The notes beneath the pieces were generated by a model. The model was given only the letters and a program-made list of their open reading frames with translations. It made no database searches and was not told the DNA's origin. A stretch of 17,760 nt of DNA. It comes from an uncultured Gemmatimonadales bacterium (GTDB lineage: Bacteria; Gemmatimonadota; Gemmatimonadetes; Longimicrobiales; Gaopeijiaceae). The stretch is taken from assembly GCA_937983085.1 (NCBI GenBank), contig CALJKZ010000065.1, positions 1 through 17,760 of the forward strand, written 5' to 3'. The position numbers and the translations under genes were made by a program. Positions 11,760 to 17,760 of this stretch are shown here, one piece after another (position 1 is the first letter of the stretch; each line of letters starts with the position of its first letter).

Positions 11760-12416
11760 CTACGGTCGAAATCCGGCCGAGCGCGCCTGGGAGACGAAGC
11801 TCTGCCAATCGTCTTCGCCGACGTTGTCGAGCAGGACCTTGAGGCCGTTGAGGGTGCACGGGCCGACAAAGCCGTCGACGTCGAGACCCCCCATGTTGCT
11901 CAGAAAGCCGCCCCATCGCGACACGGCGTTGTACTCGCGCTGAAAGCGGGAGACCTCGGCGTTGGGAACGTCGTCGCCCCCGCCCAGGGCGGCATCGGGC
12001 CCCGGGTCGTTCATGGTGTCGCGACCGGCGGGCGTCTGGTAGCCGAAGTCCTCGAAGACGTCGAAGATCCGCTGGCGCGCGACGGCGCGACCTCCTGCGT
12101 CCCAGAACGACTCGTCGTAGCGAGCCTGGCCGCCGAACTCCACCGGGAAGCAGGACCGCCCGAAGGGAGGCGGGTCCCCGGGGGGACGCTTCGGCCGAGG
12201 AGGCTGGGCCGGGGGCGTCGGCCCGGGCGCGGGGCCCGGGGGCTTCGCCGAGGCGGTTCCAGGCCACAACAAGAAGGCGGCGGTGCCGACCCCGAGAACG
12301 GTCGCCACGCCGATGGCGATCTTGGCTCCCCGGCTCAGGGGCTTGTGCTGGGGGTAGCCGTAGCCGTAGCCGTAGGCCGGTGCATGGGGGGCGCGTGGGT
12401 TGGCTGCCGCGTACAT
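11760..12416 (-). CDS. Membrane-anchored or exported protein with peptidoglycan-binding-like domain
   Basis: 218 residues, ATG at 12416 with AGGAG overlapping the previous stop. Residues 1-24 are Tyr/Gly/His/Pro-rich (AYGYGYGYPQH). PLSRGAK at 26-32 gives a positive edge, residues 33-52 are hydrophobic (IAIGVATVLGVGTAAFLLWP), and TASA at 54-57 looks like a signal-peptidase site. A Pro-rich spacer spans 58-85. Residues 154-197 (SRFQREYNAVSR, then LDVDGFVGPCTLNGLK) match the pattern of the PG_binding_1 fold (FQ..Y...DG.VGP.TL). The topology places the C-terminal domain outside the cytoplasmic membrane, where it could bind peptidoglycan. The N-terminal 57 residues are paralogous with the neighbouring gene at 12429-13022. 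Confidence 0.82.
   Translation of the reverse strand: MYAAANPRAPHAPAYGYGYGYPQHKPLSRGAKIAIGVATVLGVGTAAFLLWPGTASAKPPGPAPGPTPPAQPPRPKRPPGDPPPFGRSCFPVEFGGQARYDESFWDAGGRAVARQRIFDVFEDFGYQTPAGRDTMNDPGPDAALGGGDDVPNAEVSRFQREYNAVSRWGGFLSNMGGLDVDGFVGPCTLNGLKVLLDNVGEDDWQSFVSQARSAGFRP
12307..12326. repeat. 20-base direct repeat, copy 1
   Basis: Exact 20-base match with 12913-12932, both inside the region coding for the shared membrane segment of two neighbouring genes. It marks a duplicated N-terminal module. Confidence 0.75.
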
Positions 12417-12428
12417 GGTCCGGATCTC

Positions 12429-13022
12429 CTATTGCACCCAGGGCATGTCCCGGATCATGTTTCGCATCCGGAACCAGGAGTCGATGTAGGGCTGCCAGCC
12501 CGTGCCGCGGCTTGCCTCGCCGGGGATCTGCCGGGCGTCGGGGTAGAGCTTCTTGTAGGCCTGGTCGGTGAGCCAGTCGGCCACCGGCCGGTTCCCGGGA
12601 ATGCCCAGGGCGGAGCGCGCTGCCGCGATGTCCTGCGCGGTGGGATTGGGTCCTCCGTTGCCGTGGGCCTGCATGGCCTCGCCCACCGCCGCGAGCCACT
12701 GGGCGTGCTCGGCCGCGCCCATGCTCGCCTCCAGAGCCCGTGCGTTGGCCTCGGGCATGGGGAAGGGAGGGGCGTTGACCTTGGCGCCTCCCGTGGCCGC
12801 ACCGCCACCACCGCCCCCACCCCCCGTTCCCGGAGGAGGCAGGACCGGCGCGGCGCTTGCCTGGCGCGGCCAAAGCATGAACGTGGCGACGCCCAACGCC
12901 GCAGCGACGCCGACGCCGATGGCGATCTTGGCCCCGCGACTGAGAGGGTTGTGGTTGTAGACGTGGGGGTTGTAGCGCAGCGGCGCGCCATGCCCGGCGT
13001 GGGCCAAGTGCTGGTTGTGCAT
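12429..13022 (-). CDS. Membrane-anchored or exported protein, paralogous N-terminus
   Basis: 197 residues, ATG at 13022, chosen because the upstream extension is Arg/Pro-rich and outside the pattern shared with the neighbour. The leader is His/Asn/Tyr-rich. PLSRGAKIAIGV occupies residues 26-37, exactly the same positions as in the next gene. The hydrophobic segment ends in LWP at 50-52 and ASA at 55-57, then Gly/Pro-rich spacer. Residues 80-197 form a helical domain (ALEASMGAAEHAQWLAAVGEAM; PVADWLTDQAYKKLYPDA; PYIDSWFRMRNMIRDMPWVQ) of unknown family. The N-in topology and ASA motif suggest export or an outward-facing domain. It is separated from the PcfJ-like gene by 62 bases. Confidence 0.78.
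   Translation of the reverse strand: MHNQHLAHAGHGAPLRYNPHVYNHNPLSRGAKIAIGVGVAAALGVATFMLWPRQASAAPVLPPPGTGGGGGGGGAATGGAKVNAPPFPMPEANARALEASMGAAEHAQWLAAVGEAMQAHGNGGPNPTAQDIAAARSALGIPGNRPVADWLTDQAYKKLYPDARQIPGEASRGTGWQPYIDSWFRMRNMIRDMPWVQ
12913..12932. repeat. 20-base direct repeat, copy 2
   Basis: Second copy of the 20-base sequence at 12307-12326, 606 bases away, in the same codon phase. Confidence 0.75.
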
Positions 13023-13084
13023 CAGAAGAGGATCCCTTCCCCGCCATGGTACCCAAAACGAGCCTCCGGGGACAACTTCTGGGC

Positions 13085-14755
13085 TCAGGAGGCCGCCAGA
13101 CAGCGCTCGGTGACGCGGCCTGGGGGGTGGAGCACGACGCGATCCCACATCTGGGTCGCGGGAACCCACACCATGGCCTCCCCCCGCTGGAGATCCGGGA
13201 GCGCTCTCAACCGGCGCAGCGGACCCATGGGCCCCATCCGACCAAACGGGGGCACCCCTGCGAGCAGGTAGCCGCCCTTCCTACGGTAGAACTCCAGGGC
13301 CTCGATCATCTCGTCGTCGTCGGCCAGGTCGAGCTCGTTGGCGAGGCCGGCCTTCAAGAAGAGCTCGAGCTGAAGGGGCCCGAGATCCTCGTCGTAGAGC
13401 TTGGACTCGTCGGCGCCGGAGCCCGCGGGGTGGAACTTGAGCAGGTCGTGGTCCACGGACTCCCGGATTTGGTTGCCGCGCGACTCGACGATCCAGTCGT
13501 CCTCGTCGTCGTCGTCCTCGCCCTCGGCCTCGTCCTTCTCGTACCGCTCCTCCACGCCCCAGTCCTCGTAGACCCGCTCGAAGTGATCCCACAGCCGGGC
13601 CCGCTCTTCCTCGAGCGCATGCGCGACGTCCTCTGTGTTGTAGGCCTGGCCGGAAAACACGTCGACGGTCTTTAGAACCTTTCCGTCGCTGCCGCGCTGC
13701 TCGAAGCGACCCTCCCAGTCCTCCATGCTGCGGATCTCGCTGGGGGCCGAGACCGACCTCCATGCATGGGGGATCATCGGCCCGCAGGCCAGGCGGAACT
13801 CGAGCATCCGTGAAGTGCTGACGACGTCGGGAAAGGCGTTGGCAAACGCCCGAAACCCCGACTCGGGCACGAGGTTTTGCTCACTGGCGAACTCCATGGT
13901 GAGGCGAGGGCGCCCCTCGGGGTCACGCAGCGAAAACAGCTGGATCGAGCCTCCCTGCGCGACCAGATCGGCCTCTTCGTACTCGTCGACGCAGTGGCGC
14001 ATGACCTGGCCCTCGCAATACAGCTCGCGTTGGGAGCGAAGGTCGACGACCGTCCACCCGTCCGGCCACTCGTACACGACGGTACTCTTGGGCATCGGGG
14101 TGCAGCCGGCTCGAAGCTCGGCCTCCCGCCGCCTGCCCCATTCGCGGGCCTCCCACATGGCGTCGTCAATCGAGTAGCCCCCGAGATCGACCCCTTCGGC
14201 CTGGGCCCAGTCCGTGATGATGCGAAAGAACGTGGCAAGGCGGGCAGCTCCGTCCTGCGCCTCGTGCCAGATCTCCCGCCACTCGTCGGTCGGCAGCGCC
14301 TGCATCGTGGCGAGCCGTACCTGGTCGAGACGCTTGAGCTTCCGAAGAGACGCAACCGCATCCGCGGTTTCGGGTCCCATCTCGGCGCGGCTGTAGCGAC
14401 GCTCGTACTGACGCCCCAGGTCCTTCCATCGGCGCACTGCGGCCTTTTCCTGGGCTTTCAACGCAGCGGCAGCCCAAGGCAGGTAGCGGTCGTACCGCGT
14501 GTCCTCCCCGAGCTGCGCTTGCTCGGTCGCGGCCGCCACGGAAGCGAGGGCGATCTCCTTCGTGCTGCGGTCGTCGTTTACGAACTTCGTCCCCTCGAAC
14601 TGCATGTGACGCAACTGGTCTGCGCGACGCTTGAGATCATGAAGGCCCATCGCCTCGGCCCATGCGCCGATCACCCTAAGCAGCACCCAGTTCGACGAGT
14701 TCTTGGCGACCCACTCCAGCCGCTTACGGGTCGGATTGCGCGCTCGACGAGGCAT
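13085..14755 (-). CDS. PcfJ-like protein
   Basis: 556 residues, ATG at 14755 three bases after the preceding stop. The conserved PcfJ block is at about 237-292: DLRSQRELYCEGQVMRHCV, with Glu248-Gly and His254-Cys255-Val, then the strand IQLFSLRD and RPRLTMEF. The N-terminal 200 residues are helical and basic. The C-terminal half has acidic stretches (EAEGEDDDDEDDW). PcfJ was named from a conjugation gene of an enterococcal pheromone plasmid, and relatives are common in phages and integrative elements; its biochemical role is unknown to me. The HCV motif with the preceding Glu suggests an active or metal site. Its place between export-type proteins is unusual for a presumed cytoplasmic protein. 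Confidence 0.85.
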   Translation of the reverse strand: MPRRARNPTRKRLEWVAKNSSNWVLLRVIGAWAEAMGLHDLKRRADQLRHMQFEGTKFVNDDRSTKEIALASVAAATEQAQLGEDTRYDRYLPWAAAALKAQEKAAVRRWKDLGRQYERRYSRAEMGPETADAVASLRKLKRLDQVRLATMQALPTDEWREIWHEAQDGAARLATFFRIITDWAQAEGVDLGGYSIDDAMWEAREWGRRREAELRAGCTPMPKSTVVYEWPDGWTVVDLRSQRELYCEGQVMRHCVDEYEEADLVAQGGSIQLFSLRDPEGRPRLTMEFASEQNLVPESGFRAFANAFPDVVSTSRMLEFRLACGPMIPHAWRSVSAPSEIRSMEDWEGRFEQRGSDGKVLKTVDVFSGQAYNTEDVAHALEEERARLWDHFERVYEDWGVEERYEKDEAEGEDDDDEDDWIVESRGNQIRESVDHDLLKFHPAGSGADESKLYDEDLGPLQLELFLKAGLANELDLADDDEMIEALEFYRRKGGYLLAGVPPFGRMGPMGPLRRLRALPDLQRGEAMVWVPATQMWDRVVLHPPGRVTERCLAAS

Positions 14756-14758
14756 GGT

Positions 14759-15487
14759 TCACGCGCTGCGGTGGATCCGGTAGCTCGGTCGCCAGAGCTC
14801 CCAGAACGTTCCCGTCGCCGGGGTGGGCGAGGGGTTCATCGCGGGCAGCACCACGGTGTCGGACATGGTATCAATGAAGGCGTCGAGCTTCGCGGTCCCA
14901 AGGGTCATTCTCAGGTTGCCGAAGACCGAAAGCGCGAAGAGCTTGCTCTTGGCCATCTGGTCCTCCACCGCGGCTTTGAGCGTGCGGAGGGCCGCCCGTG
15001 TGGCTGCGTCATCGCCTTGCGCAGAAGCCTCCGCGATGGGGTCCCAGAGGTCTGCGCCGATGATCTCCCTCACTTCGCGACGCTGCTCGGTGCTCAGGGA
15101 GCGCAGCCAATCGGCCATGCGCTCGGCCGTCTCGTCACCATCCGAGTCGGGCCCGGTCGCCGGGGGGATCTGTGCGCCCTGGACCATGACCACGATCCGG
15201 TTCCAGGCCTCGAGGTCTGCGCCCTCGGGGGGAAAGGACGCCGAAGGATGGGCGAGCTCGTAGGCACGCGCCGCGAGGTCGACGGTGAACGCCTTGCGTC
15301 CAAGCTCCGAGATCGCCTGCCGAACCGCCGCGTCCTCGTCCAAGCCCTCGGGCTCGGCCGCTCGGGCGGGGCGCGCCATCAAAATGATCGTGCCCACGGC
15401 CGCGCCCGCTAGAACGCCCAGGCCGATGCCCACCGCGGCTTGCTGCCAGGGCTTCCAGGGGTTGGCCTGGTATGCGGGGCCCCACAT
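14759..15487 (-). CDS. Membrane-anchored or exported hypothetical protein
   Basis: 242 residues from the ATG at 15487. A second ATG at 15517 has GAGGGGGG upstream but lies in the loop of a hairpin. Residues 1-16 are aromatic and Pro-rich (WGPAYQANPWKPW), 17-37 hydrophobic and Gly/Ala-rich (AAVGIGLGVLAGAAVGTIIL), then ARPARAAEP, compatible with signal-peptidase cleavage or a simple anchor. The soluble part (45-242) is helical, including EDAAVRQAISELGRKAFTVDLAARAYE and STEQRREVREIIGADLW. There is no recognised family. The layout (aromatic/Pro leader, single membrane segment, A-x-A, helical domain) repeats that of the genes at 11760 and 12429. Its stop is three bases from the PcfJ-like gene. Confidence 0.78.
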   Translation of the reverse strand: MWGPAYQANPWKPWQQAAVGIGLGVLAGAAVGTIILMARPARAAEPEGLDEDAAVRQAISELGRKAFTVDLAARAYELAHPSASFPPEGADLEAWNRIVVMVQGAQIPPATGPDSDGDETAERMADWLRSLSTEQRREVREIIGADLWDPIAEASAQGDDAATRAALRTLKAAVEDQMAKSKLFALSVFGNLRMTLGTAKLDAFIDTMSDTVVLPAMNPSPTPATGTFWELWRPSYRIHRSA

Positions 15488-15502
15488 GGAATGAAGGTAA
15501 CA

Positions 15503-15534
15503 CGAGGGGGGTGCCATGACGTGCACCCCCCTCG
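15503..15534 (-). terminator. Strong GC hairpin (terminator-like or translational control)
   Basis: Perfect 12-base arms (CGAGGGGGGTGC and GCACCCCCCTCG) around the 8-base loop CATGACGT. No U-tract follows on either strand, so if it is a terminator it is of the tail-less kind. On the leftward transcript it ends 15 bases before the ATG at 15487. It also places an alternative ATG (15517) in the loop and its ribosome site in the stem, which could regulate translation. Confidence 0.6.
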
Positions 15535-15557
15535 CGCGTCCCACTCTGAAGGAGGGC

Positions 15558-15573
15558 CCTGCTGGCCAGCAGG
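15558..15573. promoter_or_regulatory. Perfect 16-base palindrome, possible operator
   Basis: CCTGCTGGCCAGCAGG, two 8-base arms with no spacer, between the end of the HicA-like gene and the hairpin. It could be a protein-binding site for an internal promoter; no promoter was identified with it. Confidence 0.4.
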
Positions 15574-15617
15574 ACCAAGTCCACTGTACCCGTCTCCCGG
15601 ACGCAAGGTGCGCGTGG

Positions 15618-16619
15618 TCAAGAGCCCAAAACGCTGATCTCGGCCCGCAGGGCTTCGCATTCGCAGCGGCAGCTGGCGATCATCTCCTCGAGAAGGGGAT
15701 CACTTCCGGGGTTACGCCGCGCAGCTTCCGCATAGCGAGCAACGCCGGCCTCCAGCGCAGCGAGGCGCTCCTCGAGCGCAGCCACTGGATTCGCGGCGCG
15801 AATATTGGCGGCCTTGTTACGCTTACGGAGGTCCTCCTCGAACACCTCTCGGAACACCTCCTCGGCGTACGAAACAGGCTCGCTCAAGATCGCATCGTAG
15901 GCGCCGTTGGGATCGTTGGACCACAGCAGGCGCAGGTAGTCCACGCGGTTGGGGACCTGCTTTTCAAACCAGTCCAGGTAGGCCGTGAGGTCCTCTCGGG
16001 CAAAGTCGGGAAGCCGCGAAACGCGAGCGCTTCGTATGTCGCGCTCGACAAATTCGGCCCGGTACAGCGCGTCCATGCGCCTTCGGAAGAACTGGAGATC
16101 CTCGGTGCTTCCCTTTTCGATGATCTCGTACCAGCGCCCGATCCCCGGGTCGTAGACCGCGGCCACCCAGTGAAAGTTCTCGTCGGCGAGCCCCCCTTGA
16201 ATCTGGGCTTCGGTCAGCGGAGGGAAGCCCTCGTGAAGCACCAGCACGGTCTGCACCCCCGACCCGGTTCCGGGGACGTACACCTCGTAGTAGTTCCCGT
16301 GGGTAGGGTAGGACACCGGAGGGGTGGGGGAAGCGAGAACCCAGGGGCGCGGAATCGGGCTGCCCACCGCCGGAGGGTTAGGGACTGCGTGACTCGGGGT
16401 CTGTCGGGGGCGGGACTGCAACCATCCCGCCTCAGCCTGCTTGATCTGCCGCAGGAAAGGCTCTCCCACCAGTTCGGTCCTGCGCTTCCGCGGCAGTACC
16501 ATTTGGATTCCGGTGGGACCGAACATCCACACCTCGTGGCTCCCCTTGGTGCGCAGCTTCTGCCAGCCGCGCTTCTTCATTCCCTTCACGAGCTTGTTGT
16601 ATTGGACCTTGCTGCTCAC
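15618..16619 (-). CDS. HicA-like N-terminal domain fused to a large unknown domain
   Basis: 333 residues from a GTG at 16619 with GGAGG six bases upstream. Residues 8-62 match the HicA mRNA-interferase fold: NKLVKGMKKRGWQKLRTKGSHEVW, with Gly26-Ser27-His28 where HicA toxins carry the catalytic histidine, then IQMVLPRKRRTELVGEPFLRQIKQA. HicA toxins are usually 60-90 residues; here a Pro-rich linker (about 70-105) joins a second domain with NYYEVYVPGTGSGVQTVLVLHEG, EIIEKGSTEDLQFFRRRM, a central helical part and a coiled-coil C-terminus ending in CRCECEALRAEI. No HicB antitoxin is adjacent. It may use the dsRBD-like fold for RNA or protein binding rather than as a toxin. The C-terminal family is not recognised. 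Confidence 0.8.
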   Translation of the reverse strand: MSSKVQYNKLVKGMKKRGWQKLRTKGSHEVWMFGPTGIQMVLPRKRRTELVGEPFLRQIKQAEAGWLQSRPRQTPSHAVPNPPAVGSPIPRPWVLASPTPPVSYPTHGNYYEVYVPGTGSGVQTVLVLHEGFPPLTEAQIQGGLADENFHWVAAVYDPGIGRWYEIIEKGSTEDLQFFRRRMDALYRAEFVERDIRSARVSRLPDFAREDLTAYLDWFEKQVPNRVDYLRLLWSNDPNGAYDAILSEPVSYAEEVFREVFEEDLRKRNKAANIRAANPVAALEERLAALEAGVARYAEAARRNPGSDPLLEEMIASCRCECEALRAEISVLGS

Positions 16620-16660
16620 ATCGCCTCCAGGTCCAAGACGAGGACGGCTACCTCTCGGCG

Positions 16661-17164
16661 CTAGCGGTTCGCGCTCTGAGCCCCGATCCAGGCCCCGGCT
16701 GCGCCACTCACCAAGCCGGGTGCACCGATGGCCGGGTTGAGGGCGACGTTCAGGCTACGGATCCCCCCTGTGCCGATGGCAGCCCCGATGGCGGCCCGTT
16801 GCTTTTGATGAGGTGAGGCGCCGATATAGGCGCCGGTCGCAGCCCCGGCCGTGGCGAAGGCCGCGGACATGGCATGGGCGATCCGGCGCCACCGGGCGAG
16901 CTCGTCGAGAAGAGCCTGGCTCTCCTGCGTGATCACATTCTCGGCCTCTTGCTCGGTCGCGTTTTCGATGACCAAGTCGACCGAGGACTCCGGCTTGCGC
17001 AGGAACGCAAGACTGAGGATCGCACCGACTCCGCCTCCAACGATCACGCCGAGACCGGCCCCCACGGCCGCGGCGCCTTCTGGGTTTTGGATCCGCGCCA
17101 TCGGATTGAACGGACGACGAACCGGGTACGGCGGAGCGGCGGCGGGCGGAAGAGGGTGGTGCAT
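16661..17164 (-). CDS. Glycine-zipper membrane protein
   Basis: 167 residues if the ATG at 17164 is used. An in-frame ATG at 17176 has GGGAGG only two bases away; spacing is poor for both. Residues 1-24 are Pro/His/Tyr/Arg-rich, then a first membrane segment at about 30-55 (GAAAVGAGLGVIVGGGVGAI). A charged helix spans 59-95 (ENATEQEAENVITQESQALLDEL). A small-residue-rich second half has GxxxG-type repeats (ATAGAATGAYIGA; AAIGAAIGTGGI; GLVSGAAGAWIGA). Glycine zippers pack membrane helices and occur in phage holins, entry pores and outer-membrane proteins. It is the first gene of the leftward run and has no recognised family. Confidence 0.72.
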   Translation of the reverse strand: MHHPLPPAAAPPYPVRRPFNPMARIQNPEGAAAVGAGLGVIVGGGVGAILSLAFLRKPESSVDLVIENATEQEAENVITQESQALLDELARWRRIAHAMSAAFATAGAATGAYIGASPHQKQRAAIGAAIGTGGIRSLNVALNPAIGAPGLVSGAAGAWIGAQSANR

Positions 17165-17255
17165 GTGCCCGAGCATACCCTCCCGGGCGCCTGGGGGTCT
17201 ACTCGGGCGCCGGAGCCCCCCCGGGGGGCCCCGCCTGAGGTATCGTAGAGACGCC
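17165..17255. other. Short divergent intergenic region
   Basis: About 90 bases between the start of the leftward run and the rightward gene at 17256. It contains C and G runs (a 12-base CCCCCCGGGGGG palindrome at 17217-17228). TATCGT at 17241 is a possible -10 for the rightward gene but has no matching -35. Promoters for both directions should lie here, but none can be stated with confidence. Confidence 0.45.
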
Positions 17256-17760
17256 ATGGTGGCGGGAAATCCAAAACTGACGCGCTGGCAGGACGAACGG
17301 GGCTGGGAGACCGACCTTCACGAGCAGTTTCTCGGGGATCCGGACCTGGCGCACTACGCCTACATGCAGTTCGGCCAGAACCCTGACGTTCATCAGCTTG
17401 CCCTCGAGGCGGAGCTGTGGGGCCGCCGTCTGGGGCTGCCTCCTCGGGCCGTCCTTGGGGCCCTGGCCCAGTATGCCCAGGGGGCGGAGAGCCTCCCCCC
17501 GCGCCCTCCGGTGAAGCTCCACCCCGCCTACCTCGAACCCGGCATGGTGCTCGAGACCCCTGCGTTCGTTCGCATGGACCCAGAACTTCAGGGGTTCACG
17601 ATCCCGAAGAAGCTCCGCGTGGACTACTGGAATTGGCATGAAGGCGAGAGCTACCTCGTCGACGCCGAGCACGGCGAGACTTCCTTCGCCGTGGACTACA
17701 ACACGGCCGACTTCCCAGAGATCATCTTGGTCGCTCTCGACCCCGCCACCCAGCCGGGGC
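17256..17760 (+). CDS. Hypothetical protein, N-terminal part (runs off right edge)
   Basis: Open from the ATG at 17256 to the end of the window, about 168 residues without a stop. The sequence begins MVAGNPKLTRWQDERGWETD, followed by helical segments (DVHQLALEAELWGRRLGLPPRAVLGALAQYA). A Pro-rich stretch and beta-type sequence come next (YLEPGMVLETPAFVRMD; GFTIPKKLRVDYWNWHEGESYLVD). I do not recognise a family. It is divergent from the leftward run and starts a new rightward unit. The opposite-strand frame over 17199-17672 has a composition typical of a shadow frame and was not called. Confidence 0.72.
   Translation, partial: MVAGNPKLTRWQDERGWETDLHEQFLGDPDLAHYAYMQFGQNPDVHQLALEAELWGRRLGLPPRAVLGALAQYAQGAESLPPRPPVKLHPAYLEPGMVLETPAFVRMDPELQGFTIPKKLRVDYWNWHEGESYLVDAEHGETSFAVDYNTADFPEIILVALDPATQPG

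Larger units (their letters stand above)
15488..15617. other. Intergenic segment with two dyads inside the leftward run
   Basis: 130 bases without a gene, the longest gap within the leftward run. It carries a 16-base perfect palindrome and a 12-base-stem hairpin, described separately. No convincing -35/-10 pair was found on the minus strand. Confidence 0.65.

Noticed and set aside
11602..13056. 484-codon Arg-rich frame on the minus strand
   Set aside because: It is out of frame with the export-module proteins, which have conserved structure and good start sites.
11208..13271. 687-codon open frame on the plus strand
   Set aside because: It spans antisense to five leftward genes including the SOD homologue and the paralogous export proteins, and shows the low-complexity Arg/Gly/Val pattern of shadow frames.
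13877..15412. 511-codon open frame on the plus strand
   Set aside because: It is antisense to the PcfJ-like gene and its upstream neighbour; no domain signal.
17217..17228. C6G6 palindrome as terminator or operator
   Set aside because: It has no loop and lies in a C/G-rich stretch where such runs arise easily by chance.

Overview
The window looks like part of a high-GC accessory replicon, most likely a bacteriophage, prophage or phage-like plasmid. By eye it is about two-thirds GC. Genes are short, packed end to end and arranged in long co-directional runs. At least eight gene junctions use ATGA, GTGA or TTGA stop/start overlaps. No housekeeping genes, tRNA, rRNA, IS element or CRISPR array were seen. 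The recognisable proteins belong to families common in phages and conjugative elements: DUF5131 (Gp37/Gp68), DUF1643, DUF4326, ASCH, PcfJ-like and HicA-like, plus a possible primase C-terminal domain. No capsid, portal, terminase or integrase gene was recognised, so 'phage' is an inference. The host cannot be named; codon and GC style would fit a high-GC proteobacterium or myxobacterium-like host, but this is weak.

Region 1 (1-3299, leftward): a tightly spaced operon. It starts with a small P-loop ATPase, followed by an unknown CxCC protein, an ASCH-domain protein, a DUF4326 protein, a protein with an extreme Asp/Glu tail, a small basic protein and a gene that runs off the left edge. Region 2 (3300-3513) is the only intergenic stretch over 200 bp. 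It is a divergent control region with a good sigma70-like promoter facing right, a candidate promoter facing left, and a 9-bp-arm dyad over the leftward -35.

Region 3 (3514-10508, rightward): ten overlapping genes. These are a coiled-coil protein, an unknown, a winged-helix-like protein, a Cys/His protein, a 904-residue multidomain protein with a PriCT-like segment, two likely zinc-binding small proteins, a Trp/Arg-rich peptide, DUF1643 and DUF5131. This resembles a replication or early region plus nucleic-acid-related accessory enzymes.

Region 4 (17164-10505, leftward): a run with a different flavour, probably envelope or virion associated. It holds a glycine-zipper membrane protein, a HicA-like fusion, three proteins with N-terminal membrane or export segments (two of them paralogous at the N-terminus, one with a peptidoglycan-binding-like domain), a PcfJ-like protein, a small beta-type protein, an Fe/Mn superoxide dismutase homologue with an altered metal site, and a helical protein. 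A 12-bp-stem hairpin and a perfect 16-bp palindrome sit in its largest internal gap. Region 5 (17256-17760, rightward) is the start of a gene leaving the window.

The most notable items are the degenerate superoxide dismutase among envelope-type genes, the shared export module at identical residue positions in two neighbouring proteins, the repeated in-frame linkers in the 904-residue protein, and the HicA fusion without an antitoxin.
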